NCBI RefSeq assembly: GCF_014805625.2
Contig: NW_023998458.1
Location: 186,001 to 250,000, forward strand
DNA: 64,000 nucleotides
Direction: 5' to 3'
DNA from: Glossina fuscipes
Taxonomy: Eukaryota > Arthropoda > Insecta > Diptera > Glossinidae
A program made the translations under genes and the position numbers. Shown in pieces: positions 39,101 to 52,847 of this stretch; the first letter of the stretch is position 1, and each line of letters starts with the position of its first letter. Under the pieces are notes generated by a model that was given only the letters and a program-made list of their open reading frames with translations, made no database searches and was not told the origin of the DNA.

Positions 39101-42100
39101 CATTCCACAAACTGAAAAACTATTCAGAATAAACTATGTACACATACACACACATGCATGTGAAAAACAAGAGTTTTTGCAGTAATTGCAGTAATTAATT
39201 AAATCTGTATAAATTACAGCATGATATAAATAATTATAGTGAGAAGAACATAATCCACCGCAGTCAGATAAATGTAACAGAGAGTTTTTTATATCAAATA
39301 AACTGTGTCGCCAAAAACAACTAATGAATTCGATATCGTCTCCCATACGTGGTGTTATACGGAAGAGTAAGAATAAATGTCTTACCGGAAGGAAAAACTT
39401 GCATTCATTACAAAAAACATTTATCATCTTTTAGCTGACACGCCCTCCAATTTATTTCTGTGAGAGAGAGAGGGAGATGAAAAAAGGTAAACCGAACATT
39501 GTCAATATTTCATGTATATCTCGGAGAAGTCCGTCGATAATAAAATTGGATAGACATAACACTAAGATCTATCGAATTTTTTGGTGTAAGAAAGAAGTCG
39601 CCCAATTTTCGGTTCTTCTTATACTACCGAGGTTGGACACGTGACGCCTTATCCCGCCAATAATTTCATTGCAGAAATCATGCCGATAAATGAACAATTG
39701 AAAGTGAAATCAAAAAACTAGAACCGTTGAATATAGTTTATAATCCTATTATTTCGATAGGATAGAGTAACTGAAGCATGGACAATATTTGAATGGCATA
39801 CGAGGTTTCATTAATTATGCCTTTTCTGCACGAGACTTTTGGTATATTTTGCGGGAAAGCTTGGACTTGAAAGCATATAACGGCGCTCAAACACATTCCG
39901 AACGTGATCCTATCATTTCTTTTCAAGCGAAGAAAGAATTACCTGAATTATGGCATAAAATGTATCTCCCAAGTCATATTGAGACACCCTTTATGTAAGA
40001 ATGTAAACAAATGCAAACAATTCATTCACACGTAAATATGTATGTATGCACTAGCATGTATGTTGAATTTCAGACATTAAATAAAATTGCATTGTTCAAA
40101 TGTTTTTCAATTGAATTAAATTGAATTGTTCGTCGTATCGTTCACTTACCGCGTGTATTTGTGGCTTGAGCAACCACAGAAGTTGGTTCACCTTCGCCCA
40201 CCGATGTTGAGGCTGATACCCAAAACTCATACATTTGATTTTCGGCCAAGCCTCGCGCTTCATAGGTGACCGGATAACCGTTCTCATCAACTCGCACCAT
40301 ATAAGCTAAATGAATAAAGAAAAAAAAAAGCAACAAAAAAAAAAAAACAAAATAAGCAACGTGAAAAAAAAGATTATAATAGAAAAAAGTCCACAATTGT
40401 CTCCACACAGCCACACACAGCATGCAGGTTAGCTAACAATTAAACACTAATTAAGCTTATTAAAGAAGAAGAAAAAAAAAATGAAAAAATTCTTATGTGT
40501 CATTTCGTCCAACGGTATTAAATTGAAATTTGAAATAATAGTCGAATAGAAAACTTTATCCTTAGCAAAGCCAAAACCCGTTGAACGTTTAAGCAAAAAC
40601 TTCAGCAATAAAACTAAGCTAAAGAAAAAAAAAATATCGCAAGAAAAAACTTTTCAAATTTAGATACTGATGCACCTTTCACGACTTTACGATAAAAGCA
40701 GACAAACGGAATGCGAAACAAAAAGAAAAAAAACGGAAACTTTTTCAACTTGACTTCTTCCTTTTCTTTTTTTATTTTTTTTTGGGTGGGGGGAAGGGGG
40801 GGGGCACATATTTTTTAATTTATTTTTTTTTTTTTTCTTTCTTTTTTTTTTTTTTTTTTTTTCATTGTTCACTTCTGCCTGCCCATACCCACACACTTAC
40901 ATTTGGCCGGCCCTTTCCGTCCCGCTTCACGAGAATACACGGTATAGTGAGTTATGATGCCATTACGATTTCTTGGTGGTAGCCATGATATTAGAATAGA
41001 GTCTGCTGTTAGAGCAGCTGCTTTAATTGAGGCTGGCGCATCCGGTACATCATCTTCGGTTTGGCAATATAACGCTTGACTGGCTACACCATCGCCAGTG
41101 GCCGTGTATGCCAACACGCGCAACGAGTAGTTGGTAGCCTTATGCAATGTGTGCAAATAAGTTTCCAAATTTGAAGTGCGCTTCACTTCCATTTTAGCTG
41201 GAAAATCAACTGTAAACGTTAAAGGAAAACGGGCAAAAGAATGTAAGAGTTAATATATATGTATATATATATGTATGTTTGTATAAAAAAAAAAAAAAAA
41301 TTTAGTTGCAATTCTTTATACGTGAATCTAATATAATATCACTACGTCATTACACATACGCTTTGTTATCTGATTACTTGGTGTGCTTAGCGGCATATTA
41401 AATGAGAATCTATAATCATTCTCAACTGCAGGCATATATGTGTAAAATATACGTATTAGTGTAGCAATTTTAACGTTCAATTTAAAAGACCCAGAAGAAA
41501 GGCACTGCATTTTTAAATTGTTTTGACCAATCTAAGAGTCCTCAAGAGGTAAATAAGTGCGAGTGGGGATTTGACTCCGATTTGAACATAAAAGGACGAT
41601 GCGACCATTAAGAAAAGTTTATCTATCATTTTGCAATTCATGTGCTACGTGGCTTGGCTTCTCAACTCGATTGAACTAGGAAAATAAGAAATGCTTACTA
41701 GGAAAAGTTTGCGAATGCCGACTATTTTGCAATTTCCTATTGTAAAATATATAGAAAACCTATAGTTCGTTCATCTGCCGCCGTTTATATAAGAAGCTGA
41801 TGTTAAAATTGTACTATTCTGCGAAATCTTGAAGTGGATAAGAGATCTCCTATAAAGTAATTTTTAATCGGAACGAAGTTCGAAATCGATTCAGCTAAAA
41901 GAATATTCGAGGAAGTAACTTGTCGTTTCTTCCTTAGCACCTCCGCAATAGATCGATTTACTTCCATCCCTACACGATTTTCATACTAGCCATGACACAA
42001 GAAAAATAGACTCGATTCCTTTTTGCACGATTTGTAATTTCGATACTATTTAATTTTCGATCTTCAGAAAAACGTTTACGAAGCATGTCACGTTCCAAGA

Positions 42101-45100
42101 TTATTTGAAGACTTTTATTTATGTGAGAAGATCTTTAAACACTTACAACCCCTTTTTATACCCGTCCCCCCATCAAGGATGAGCGCTATATTCATTTTGT
42201 CGAAACGTTTGCAACGTCCCCTCTAGGTATACATAGTCTTGTACAAAATTTGGCAGAAACATTGAAAGTTCTTGCACGCAGTTTGTTATTGAAAATGGGC
42301 CAAATCAATCGAAGGACATGCCCACAGCATATCGTAAACTGAGAACACCTCTGCTTTTCTAAGCGAATGGAAAATTGGTTTTTTGCTCATTATTCATAAA
42401 CTATAGCAAATAAATGTGTAAAAACTTGAACGCGTTTTCTATGGGCGATGCTGTAGCATTTGTGGAAAAACACGGAAAAAGTTGACCATGCCTACTCAAT
42501 ATTATAGTGTATCAAAATTTAATTACTTTTTCTCGCATAAACAAATTTCAAAAACCTGATAAAGTATCCAAACGCTTGGCCTTTTGGCCTAAAAATTCAC
42601 AAAAGAATTTGGAATTTTCAAAAAACCGCCTATAACGCCTACATGCCTTTACGGCAAAAATTTTTATTTTAAAAATAGAAGAAATCAACTGCGCTCAATT
42701 CATGTTATGCATGAAAATTTTTTCTTTTTCTGAGGTAAATGGTGGCGGACGTACAAGATTTGGTTGCGACTGCATTTGATTTTCTTACTTATTACTGTGT
42801 GGTCTAGTGTTCTAGCTGACGATGACATATACCTAATTTTCACCAAAGGGATCATTTTGGTGCCCTATTTTATCGACTTGCCACAGTTGTGAGAAAAAAA
42901 AGGGGAACTGAAATTTGGCAAAGACATTTCTTGATCTCTTAAGAATATGAGGTTAAAAATTTGACGCGATATGCTTTCAGGAAGAAATAGAAACAATCTC
43001 GGGAAAAGGAGGAAATTTTTTCCATATCTTTGTCTACAACTTTCGATCCCATAAAGATAATTCTCAAAATCTGCGGCCCAAACATTCAGCAGCCGATCTG
43101 CTTATTAATGCAGCGATAATTTGCGATAAAATTTTAATTCGAATTTATTTCCCATTTACTTTAAGACGTATTAGTAATGTTTTTATTCGATTCTAACTAA
43201 ATTAGAAATAAATTGAAATTGGGTGTTCGGGGCCGTTTTTGAATTAAGGATGCTGATGGATTTGATAAGCATTCACTTAGGAGATTTTCCGGGATCGAAA
43301 GTTCTAGATGACGATGTAATAAAATTACCGTTTCTTTTTTCAAAATTGTTATAGTTTCTTAGTTATGGTGGGTGTGCACGTAGGCAGTTCGCAACATAGG
43401 ATTTTGATCAATCAAGGAATGTTTGTGACAAATTTCTGGTTCCGACTTCATTTTCACGACTGAGCCAAGTCGACAAAAATAGAGGATCAAACTGATGCCT
43501 TTTGGTGGAAATAGAAGATATATGCGAAACGCCCGTAATTTCAGTGTTAAAATAGTTATTGAAATTTGTTTTTTTTTTTAGGGATTTTCCTGAAACGTAT
43601 TTAGTGTGTATGAAGTGCTATTTATACTGTTTTATAGTCGATTTAGTTTTAGTTTAGTTCGTTCACACTCGCATCTGTTTGTTCACCAAGAACTTGGATT
43701 TGCCTAACCTTGAGAAAAGCCATCAAATGTTGAGAATGTCAACTAATAAAAGGAGTCGCCGCCTATATTAGCACTTATTGATATTCACTTCCCCACTGGG
43801 GTCACAGGACATTTTGTGCTCTTACAACTACCACAGTGCCGGGCCTATTATGAGTTGTTTAGTCCGTTTCGGTCAATGCATAAACTGCTCAACGATGATT
43901 ACCACTTACTTAATCCGTTCGTTTTGTCCTCTAATAAGGTGGAAAGCCCTATATTGCATAACTAACTACTAAACATTTTGGAATCTTACACATGTGCCGG
44001 TAAGTTGAATCAAAATATTCCTTCGTATTTGGTGTTTTCTCATTTGTTTCTATCTTGATAATGTATAAATGAGCACATATTCATCCAACAATGTATATCC
44101 CAGTATCTTAATTTAGGTCTTAGATGAATTTTATTGTATATTATACGTTGATCTCATGTTTATTTTTATTGATTTTTTCTTCTTTATACTACATTTTAAA
44201 TTATTTTGTAGCTTACGTTCGACTAATGAGTTGTTCTGTAGCGGAATTTAATTAAGTAAACAAATAAATTTAATGTTCGGCTTCGAAGGCAAGATGTATT
44301 TACCATTTTCCCACGTATTTTGCCTGAGAACTTAAATCGCCCTTCGTATAAAATAAAACAATTAAGCCAAACGATCATCAAGGCGCAACGTTATACATTT
44401 CCTACGCAGACCATCGTTGCTGAGGAAATAACAATTTTCATAACCAAATCATTGCTAATGGCAATGTGCCAAATGGTGCGTAATTCATTCGTGCGGTATC
44501 ATTGAGACGATTTTTACATTCACCACCGAAAAATGGGATATATGCATACAGCCAAAACGTTTGCAGCATCGAGAAAAGCACTTCAGATTCTTAGCATGTA
44601 TGCCCGTCTGTACGACTGTGCAATGTCTATGATGAACATTCTGCGGATCTCAACAATTAAGATATCCACAAGCTATGACCACTATTCAATTTAAATTGCT
44701 CGGGTAAATCGAATACCAAAGACATAATTTTTTTCTACATTGAGAGCGCTGTGAAAGAAATCTATACCAAATTTCACGTCATATATGTCAGTTGTGTTTC
44801 AACTGCGCTTTGTTTTTTACAACAGAAAGAGTGTTTTCTTTAATTTTTATAATGTGTGTGATGAGATGATTTCTGACTATCTCTATTTAATGTCTCCATA
44901 TGGACATGTGGCCCGAAAACAACCGATCAATCGAGCGAATATCAGGCAAAAGTTGAACCAAGAACGCAAAGTCGCCTAAAATACAAGACAATGTTAAGAG
45001 TTTTCTTGGTTTATCGTGGTTTTGCGCACTATGAATTCCTTCCACCAGACCAAACTGTTAATAAAGACTATTATCTGAGTAATATCTATTATCTGAGTGG

Positions 45101-48100
45101 AAGCTATTCGTAGAAAGAGGCCGGAATTGTGAAAAGACAACTCTTGATTTTTGCAGCAGGACAATGCGCCATCTCAAGCAGCATTGATTCTTTCATCCCA
45201 CTCCGTTAAAAATGCAATCCATATCGTCCCACAAACACGCCATTCACCTGATTTAGTCGCATGTTACACCCGACTATTTTCTAAACTAAAAATACCACAC
45301 AGAGGGCAATACTTTCACGCAACTGGATCAATGCAAGCTGAATCGCAGAAAGCTTTGAAAGGCCCTTCCGGCAATCAACTATAACAACTGTTTCGGGGAT
45401 TGGAAAGCGTTGTAAACAACATAACTGTATAGCATCTGCTTTTGAAAATAAAGACGACAACTAGAAACGATACGACCGCAGCCATATCTGGAGAGACCGT
45501 ACTGAGAAGACATTAAAATAATTTAGTCTCCGTGCGGGCGTGATATTTAACCTCAAAAAGATAGTGTCGTAATGAACTGTTGCAAAACGAATGCGGTGGG
45601 AGTGCTGCAGCCGAACATTTTTCATTGCCTCTTAACTATTTGTGCATTTTGCCGGTAAACCAAGTATACATGAAAAGTCACAAGTAACCTTTCGTTACGC
45701 CCAGAAACCCCGAAGGTAAACTTCCAAAATCCTCTATCTGTGGCTCTAATACGGTTTATTTCAAGAGATTCACGGATTCTACTAATGACAATTCTTTGCT
45801 AAAAGTGACATAAACATAAGGCATGTCGTCTTTACATTTAGGGGCAATTTTCTGTTTCTTGTGTCAATATCAGTACTGTAAAGGCATTCTACCCAATCAT
45901 TTTTAAACATTGGCTTTCTCGCTCTTTAAATTAAAAAAATAAACCCAAAAATCAATCTATCGATGGTTTGATAAGTAAATATCTATTCATCGCATACATG
46001 AGGAGAGATCAGAGTTCAGTCTATTTGTATAATTTAAGCTGAGTAGCAGCTAAAGAAAAGCGTGGCTGCCGTAAAAATTTTGTTTCTGATGTAATCTTAA
46101 TATTTTAAGCTTCTTGAATATGCTTTCCCCATTGATGAAATTGAAAAGAATTTAATATTATATGAAATCTATAAACAAAATCTTATTGCCCATGCACCCA
46201 AACATATATCTATATATACATATACATATATAACGCAAATATATATGTATATATAACCTCTTTGACTTATGCAAAAGGTATTCAAGACACGTTTCAAAAA
46301 CAAATGTGTTCGTGGAGAATAAACGAAAAGCAAACGCAAAGGGGCAAGCAACCTGAGAAAGCTAGGTACAAGTTTTCCTTAGAGAAAATTTAAAGTTGCT
46401 TATGTGTATTTGTTTGTTTTCCCGTCTTTTTTTATAATATGAAAAAAAAACAAAAAAAAAAAGGAAGACGAGGGTACGTGCACTCATATATGTTATGTGT
46501 AGAAAAATGCATTAAAAAATATGTATGAATAAAATTTAAAAAAAATAAATAAAAATGAATTGAAATAAAAACAGACTCACTTTGATTCACAATCGGACGA
46601 TATAAAATTTTATACCCTTGTATGATGCCACCATGGAATTGCAGTGGTGGCTCCAGCCAGGATATTTTCAGACTTTGAGATGATAATGCAGTACAGTTGA
46701 CATGTTGCGGCGCTGCCTCAGGTACTGTTTATAAAAGAATGAAAGAGAAAACCGAATAAATTTCATATAGTTTTCTTTTTTTTGCTTCTTTTTTTTTTTT
46801 TTGTAATATATATAAAAAATTAGAACGTTAGTGTGAAGGAAGACATTAATACATGATGGCGTTGCTTTTAGATTTTATAAGTAATAATAATGGCAACAAA
46901 AACAACACAACTACAGTCGTTATAAATAAGTGTGTAAAACTTTAAAAGGTAATCAAAAATAAGTGCAATCGCACACATAAACTCGGACATGCTTTTATAC
47001 AAGTATATAGGCGTATAAAGTTAAAAGCATTTTTTAATGCTTGTTGAGATTAAATAAAAATTTTCGCATAGCAAATGCCTCTTCAGCGTTTCTTTACATA
47101 AATCTAAACATACACAATAGCGCACACACATATATTTCAAATGAACTTACCACCCTCAGCTGTGGTGCCAAAGATAGGCGCACTCCATGGCCCTGAACCG
47201 AAACTGTTTAAAGCACGCACAGTGACCGCATATCTAGTGTATTTCCGTAAACCTCTTAGGGTGGCCTTGGTTGTGGCCCAGCCGCTCACAATCACCGATT
47301 TTAATGAATTATTTACAACACTTATGTAGTTAATATTTTGCTTCTCTTCTGTACAATTGACGGTATAACCAATGAGCTCACCATTCCAGGATTCACGTGG
47401 CGGTATCTGTCAAAGAGTTGCAAAGCGTAAAACGCAGACCATAAGCATTAATCTTCCACTTACATAGATGTAACAATTCGAAAAATTATGGGTTCTTTGA
47501 AGGCAACACACTATCACTACATAAATGTACATATAAAAGAGATTTCAATTCATTTCTCAACTATGTGCGTAGCTAATAAATAATTCATTTGAGATTGAAC
47601 GACGAATATAATTCAAATTCTGCAAAGCATTTTTGCTTTTTGCAAAAAAAAATACAGATGGGTTGTCAGTAGAACACGCATAAAAAAGTTTATGCATGAC
47701 ATTAATCCATTTGTAGCATCTAACGTGCAACAGACGTAATATATTCTTGATCAGTGATGGCTACATTTATCGATCAGAAAATTAACGTATATTTCGTTCA
47801 TTCTGTATTAAACCGTTTAAGGAGTGGAATATGTTTGCGCTTGCATTGATAAGTGCTAACCAATTCAGCCCATTTTGAGAAGATGGAAAAAATTGGATAT
47901 CAGGCCTTCGTTGAGTGTTCACTTTCTGAACGCCTATATAAATTAAACACGAATTGGACGCGATGTGCGCAGAGTCTGCACTATTATTTATCGTGATGAA
48001 ATTTTGGGTAGCAGAACTGAAACGTGGCAGAACAGACGTGAAAGGTGAAAGATGGGCAGACTACCACCACTGACAAAAATATCACTCGAGTTTATCAAAT

Positions 48101-51100
48101 GGTACTGAAAGGTCTTCAAATTAAAGTTAAAGAGATAACAGAGACTATGAACAAGTCCAAAGAACGTCGAGTGCAGCGCTTGCAAGGGTAACGAGTCGCA
48201 AGTCGATAGTAATGCAAAATTGCACTAACAAAACTCCTAGTTATCGCCCTTGTTAACATATTCTCCAGATCTATATATACTTTGGGAGTATTATCTATTG
48301 ACAAATCTCAAAAGAATACACAAGGCGCGTAAGTTTAAAGCGTTTAGTTCAAAGTTCAGAAAGGTTACTGTACAACGTGAAACGGCTTTTGAAGGCTTTC
48401 GAAATCATTCTATTAAAAACGTGTCGGAATATTAGAGAACCGCTTGACTGAGTGTATCATTCTTGAAAAGGATTATGTTGATGGACAAAATCGAATTTTG
48501 CAAAAAGAAAAAAACTTTTGGTTGGTTCCTCTTAAATCGGAATCTTTTAGGACACTGTTAGAAACTCTGAATAGATGACAAAACATATCATTCTTCATAG
48601 TTCTCTATGGTGTTTTTAATCAATTTTACTATTGTTGTCACAAGTCCTACAAACATACGTGTACAGATCCACGGCACATAAAACACTTCTTGAATTCTGT
48701 AATATTCCAGGTCGATTTAAACATCGTCGTCCGTACCTACTTGTACTATTGGAATACTCAAAATGGAAGACAAGCTTGACGCACAATCTCGCTGAAATGG
48801 TCATTATTTACAAAACCATAATTAGAAAAATAGGCGAACTCCGCAGAATTCTCAAGCGCTGTTCTATAATAAGTAGTATGGTATGGCGAATATCAATGTG
48901 GAAAGTTTGTACAAATTTTTGTCGGGGTTGACTTTAAACTTGACGCAATATAAATTTAATCGATCGTATGCGTTCACAGTTAGCAAAAACTTTCCAAATT
49001 AATTATATTTCCCTTAGGTTTTTTTATGGCAGGTAACCTTTTCCCCTTTTGATACACTTATACTACCACTTACTTGCCACGTAACAATTAATTCACGTTC
49101 ACCGCCCGTTTGCACTTGGACATTTGATGGAGCTTCGGTGGGTGCTTCTTCTTGGGTTTTTAAAACTATTGGATCGGTGAATGTGCTTCGTTCGATTTCG
49201 TTAATGGCCTGCATTCGTATTAGAAATGTTGTCGCTGGCGTTAGACCCGCAACAATGGCACTTTCACGCAAATCGCTATCGTAGCTGCAAAGAGCGGTTA
49301 AAAGCAATGACTCACAGAGAAATATTGTACGAGTAGTTTAAAACTTGTAAATAAGTTTGAAAATGCTAAGAGAGGCATAATTTGCTCTACTTAACATTTG
49401 GGTTTTTTTTTTCATTTTAACCTTTCTTTACAAGTGCTTGTTTAACTGGCGATTCAAATTACGCAACTATATAGCACAATAAAACAGGCAAAGCCGTTAC
49501 GAAGTAATATATCAGGACGAGGCAAAATTCAAAGATGGTGATTCATATTCGTGATAAAATGAGAATCCAATCACTCTTATATTTAAGTCAGCTGCATAAT
49601 CAACGGACTCATTTACTTATTTATTGAGAGCAATCGCTTCTTCTTATTAAATATTTACAAGTTTAATACTCACTCACCTTTTGCTTACACTAGTCGATGG
49701 CAGTGTGGCGTTAATGATATTCGGTCCACTCCAATCGCCGCCCGCTAAATTTAAAGCGGCATGCGATTGAAGATATTTTAAGGGTTGATATTGCACTAAA
49801 TACGATAGAACCGGTGAATTTCCATCAAATGGACGACGCCACGAAAGTTTTACTGTACGCGAACCGACTTCGAATACTTCCAAATTTGATGGAGTATCAG
49901 GACGTTCTTGCACAGCCAAGTAAATAATTTGCTCAGCCCGCCCGTAGGGATTTTCTGCGACGCATTTGTATATACCCGAATCATGACGATCGGAACGAGC
50001 TATAGTTAGCTGAGAATCAACACCTTTTTCGGTCTTCATCTCAGCTATACTAAAGCGGAAATTATTCAAATCAATACGCCCATTATTATGAGTCCACGCA
50101 ATCGTAATTGGCTCATCTCCTTTAGCCTGACAATCGACAGTAACCGCATCGTTACGACGTGAAGAAACGTTCCGAGCGGGTTGTTCAAAACGCGCGGGTT
50201 CTTAAGTAATTATTTTAATCAGTACGAGGAGAAAATTGAAATAATTGAAAAATAACAGAGCTTACCATTAACATTTATGCGTATGACTTTCTTAAGCCCC
50301 GCTCCAATCTCATTTGTCGCTTGACACATATAATAGCCCTCATCAATATCGGTGGCAAAATTTAAGACCAATGAATGATTGCGCATATTTAGCGATTTAA
50401 AGTCCTTATTCAATTTATCTGTTTGTCAACACGAAAGAGAAACAAAGATCAATCAGTTAACTAACTAACCGAGGTTCCATTTTTTCATACTTATTGTATA
50501 TAAATATTATTTAGAAAATAAATTTGTAGCTTTTTTTTCAATTTTTGATTTTTTATTTGCTGCAAAAACTTTCTTTTTGAAAAACTTTTTAAATTTCTGC
50601 TCTTGCTTACAAAGAGAAAAAAAACAGCAAACTCGTGCTGAAACTTTAATGAACCTGCTTTTAAGGGATTAGGCGAAGTAATGTATAATGTGCACATTGA
50701 AAGTATGAACATAAGCTCTTTACTTGTAAAAATTAAACCAACTCTTTACCCCGCACATACGTGCTGTATAAGATAAAAGCAAAATTATGTACGAATACTA
50801 CAAATAGTACTTTTCAGAAATTAGTTATCATTATTACGGAAAATTACTAAGGCAAAAAACGGGCAAAGTTCAACTTAGAAAAAAGGCAGATGTGGTAAAA
50901 ATAAAAGCAAATTCTCGATGTTGGCCTATTTACATAACTCATAAGTCATAGACTAGTAATCGAAAAAACTAATTAAAGCAAATGAAAATAATATGTTTAT
51001 AAAAACGTTTGTAGAAGAGGAAATTTTGATCACATTATAATAATAGGGCATTTCATTTGCTAGCATTGCGTTCTTGTTGCGCGGGTATCTTCTAGGCATG

Positions 51101-52813
51101 GAGGAAATGCGGTGATCGCGCGGGAGAAGAAGTCACGAAGTGTATGTTCTCCTATATAGCGAAGCGAAGAAAGCAGGAATGAAAATTTTCAATTCAACTG
51201 TAGATTAGCGAAGTGTACGATATTCTTATCTAATAAACCGAATTAAGTTCTGCTCGAGCTCGAGCGATATAAATATAATCTTAATATAGAGAAGATATTA
51301 CGCAACTGGAGAGCAATCGAAACGTGTCGTTTCGAAAAAGCCTAAGCGAAAACGAAAATAACGCACAAAGGAGCGAACTGATCGTCTCTGGAAGAGAAGA
51401 GAGTGGGCAAGCAACACGAAAGAGATGAGGTGGCACTTTCTACTTGAATTAATTGCACAAAAAAAAGCGCACAATTTACTGCAAATAAGATCTAATTAGC
51501 AATAAAAAAAGCGATATTCGCTAAATAGCGAAGAACCATAAATAACAAAGACACACAAGGGATGAAATGGTCTACATTGCTCTCCATCCTAACTTCAATG
51601 GTCCTTAAGTAATCAGCCTCGATACACCTTTTTTAGTGAAGTTATATTTGCTTCCATAGCTTTCACTTAGCCCTACTACTAAAAGGAAAGAAACTGAACT
51701 GCACTACAGATAGAATGACAAGGTCGCGTGCCCCCCCCTTATAAGAAAATGAAACAAACGTTTTCTCGAATAACTTGATTCTAAAACAGAGTCTTGCAAG
51801 TAAACACCTTTATCAAAAGTAGACAGTTCTCCCGGGGTTTCGTCGCAACAGTAATATGATCAGAAGCGTTTCCTTCTTTTACCCTCAAACGACTTTTCCT
51901 TTAAATTCATCCTATTAGGCTTTTCAGTTTTTCAAATGAAAAATATAGAAAATCATTTAAAATTTATTTCTTTAACACATTTTTGGACAAAATTTACGAG
52001 AACGTCTAAAAAGAAAAAAACAAATAAAACCTCTAGTTTACCTAGAACACGAATAAGTGAACATAAACTTGCATCATTCTATCGTTTGTCAGCTTTATGC
52101 GGATATTTAAAGAACCCCGTTTTAATGTTTACATTGAAAATTCTCTTAGTGACAGCAAAAGAAAAAAAAAAAAAATGCACAAAATCAATATAAGAAAAAT
52201 GATAAAAATACGAAACGAAGGAAAATAAAATTGAAAAACATACCTTGTCCTTTGAACCAGGTAATCGCAGGTATTGGGTATCCTTCCGCTTCACAATTTA
52301 TTGATATTGTATTGCCAAGCATGATGGCTGTATCCATTGGTTCAAACGACCAACGTGGCGCAACTAAACGTGACCGATAGGAAAGCAATATATATGTATA
52401 AATATATATATATACATGGATATATATAAAAAAAAAAATAAAAAAAAATAAAAAAATATTAAAAACAGAAAAGGTTAGAAAAAGTTTTCAGCGATACAAA
52501 AAGAAATGAAAAGAGTAAGTAAATAACAGCTAATTTAACGAAGTATTTTTCATGATCTAACTAGGTAGGAGGTGTAAACAAAACTAAGTAAAAAAATGCT
52601 CTTCAAGCAGAGCTAAAATAAACCAAATAATCTTTCGGAATTATACAGAAAACAGAACACAATAGCAGACCGGCTTTGAAAGTTTGCTATGGACTTTATT
52701 TCAATGCAATTGATTTCGTTTCAACAACAACGGCACCGTATTTCTATCCCTCGCCATACATTAGATGAAAATGAAATCAAACCAAAAACCTTTTAAATCC
52801 TTTTTAGGTTAAA

Positions 52814-52847
<34 letters not shown>

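Larger units (their letters stand above)
41210..46580 (-). other. Dscam intron within FN3 repeat 3 (5.4 kb)
   Basis: Contains the family B repeat, the 44.9-kb mariner relic, a possible family A 5' end near 43,818 (ACCACAGTGCCGGGCC) and a TATG-rich palindromic stretch at 46,200-46,255. Confidence 0.65.
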
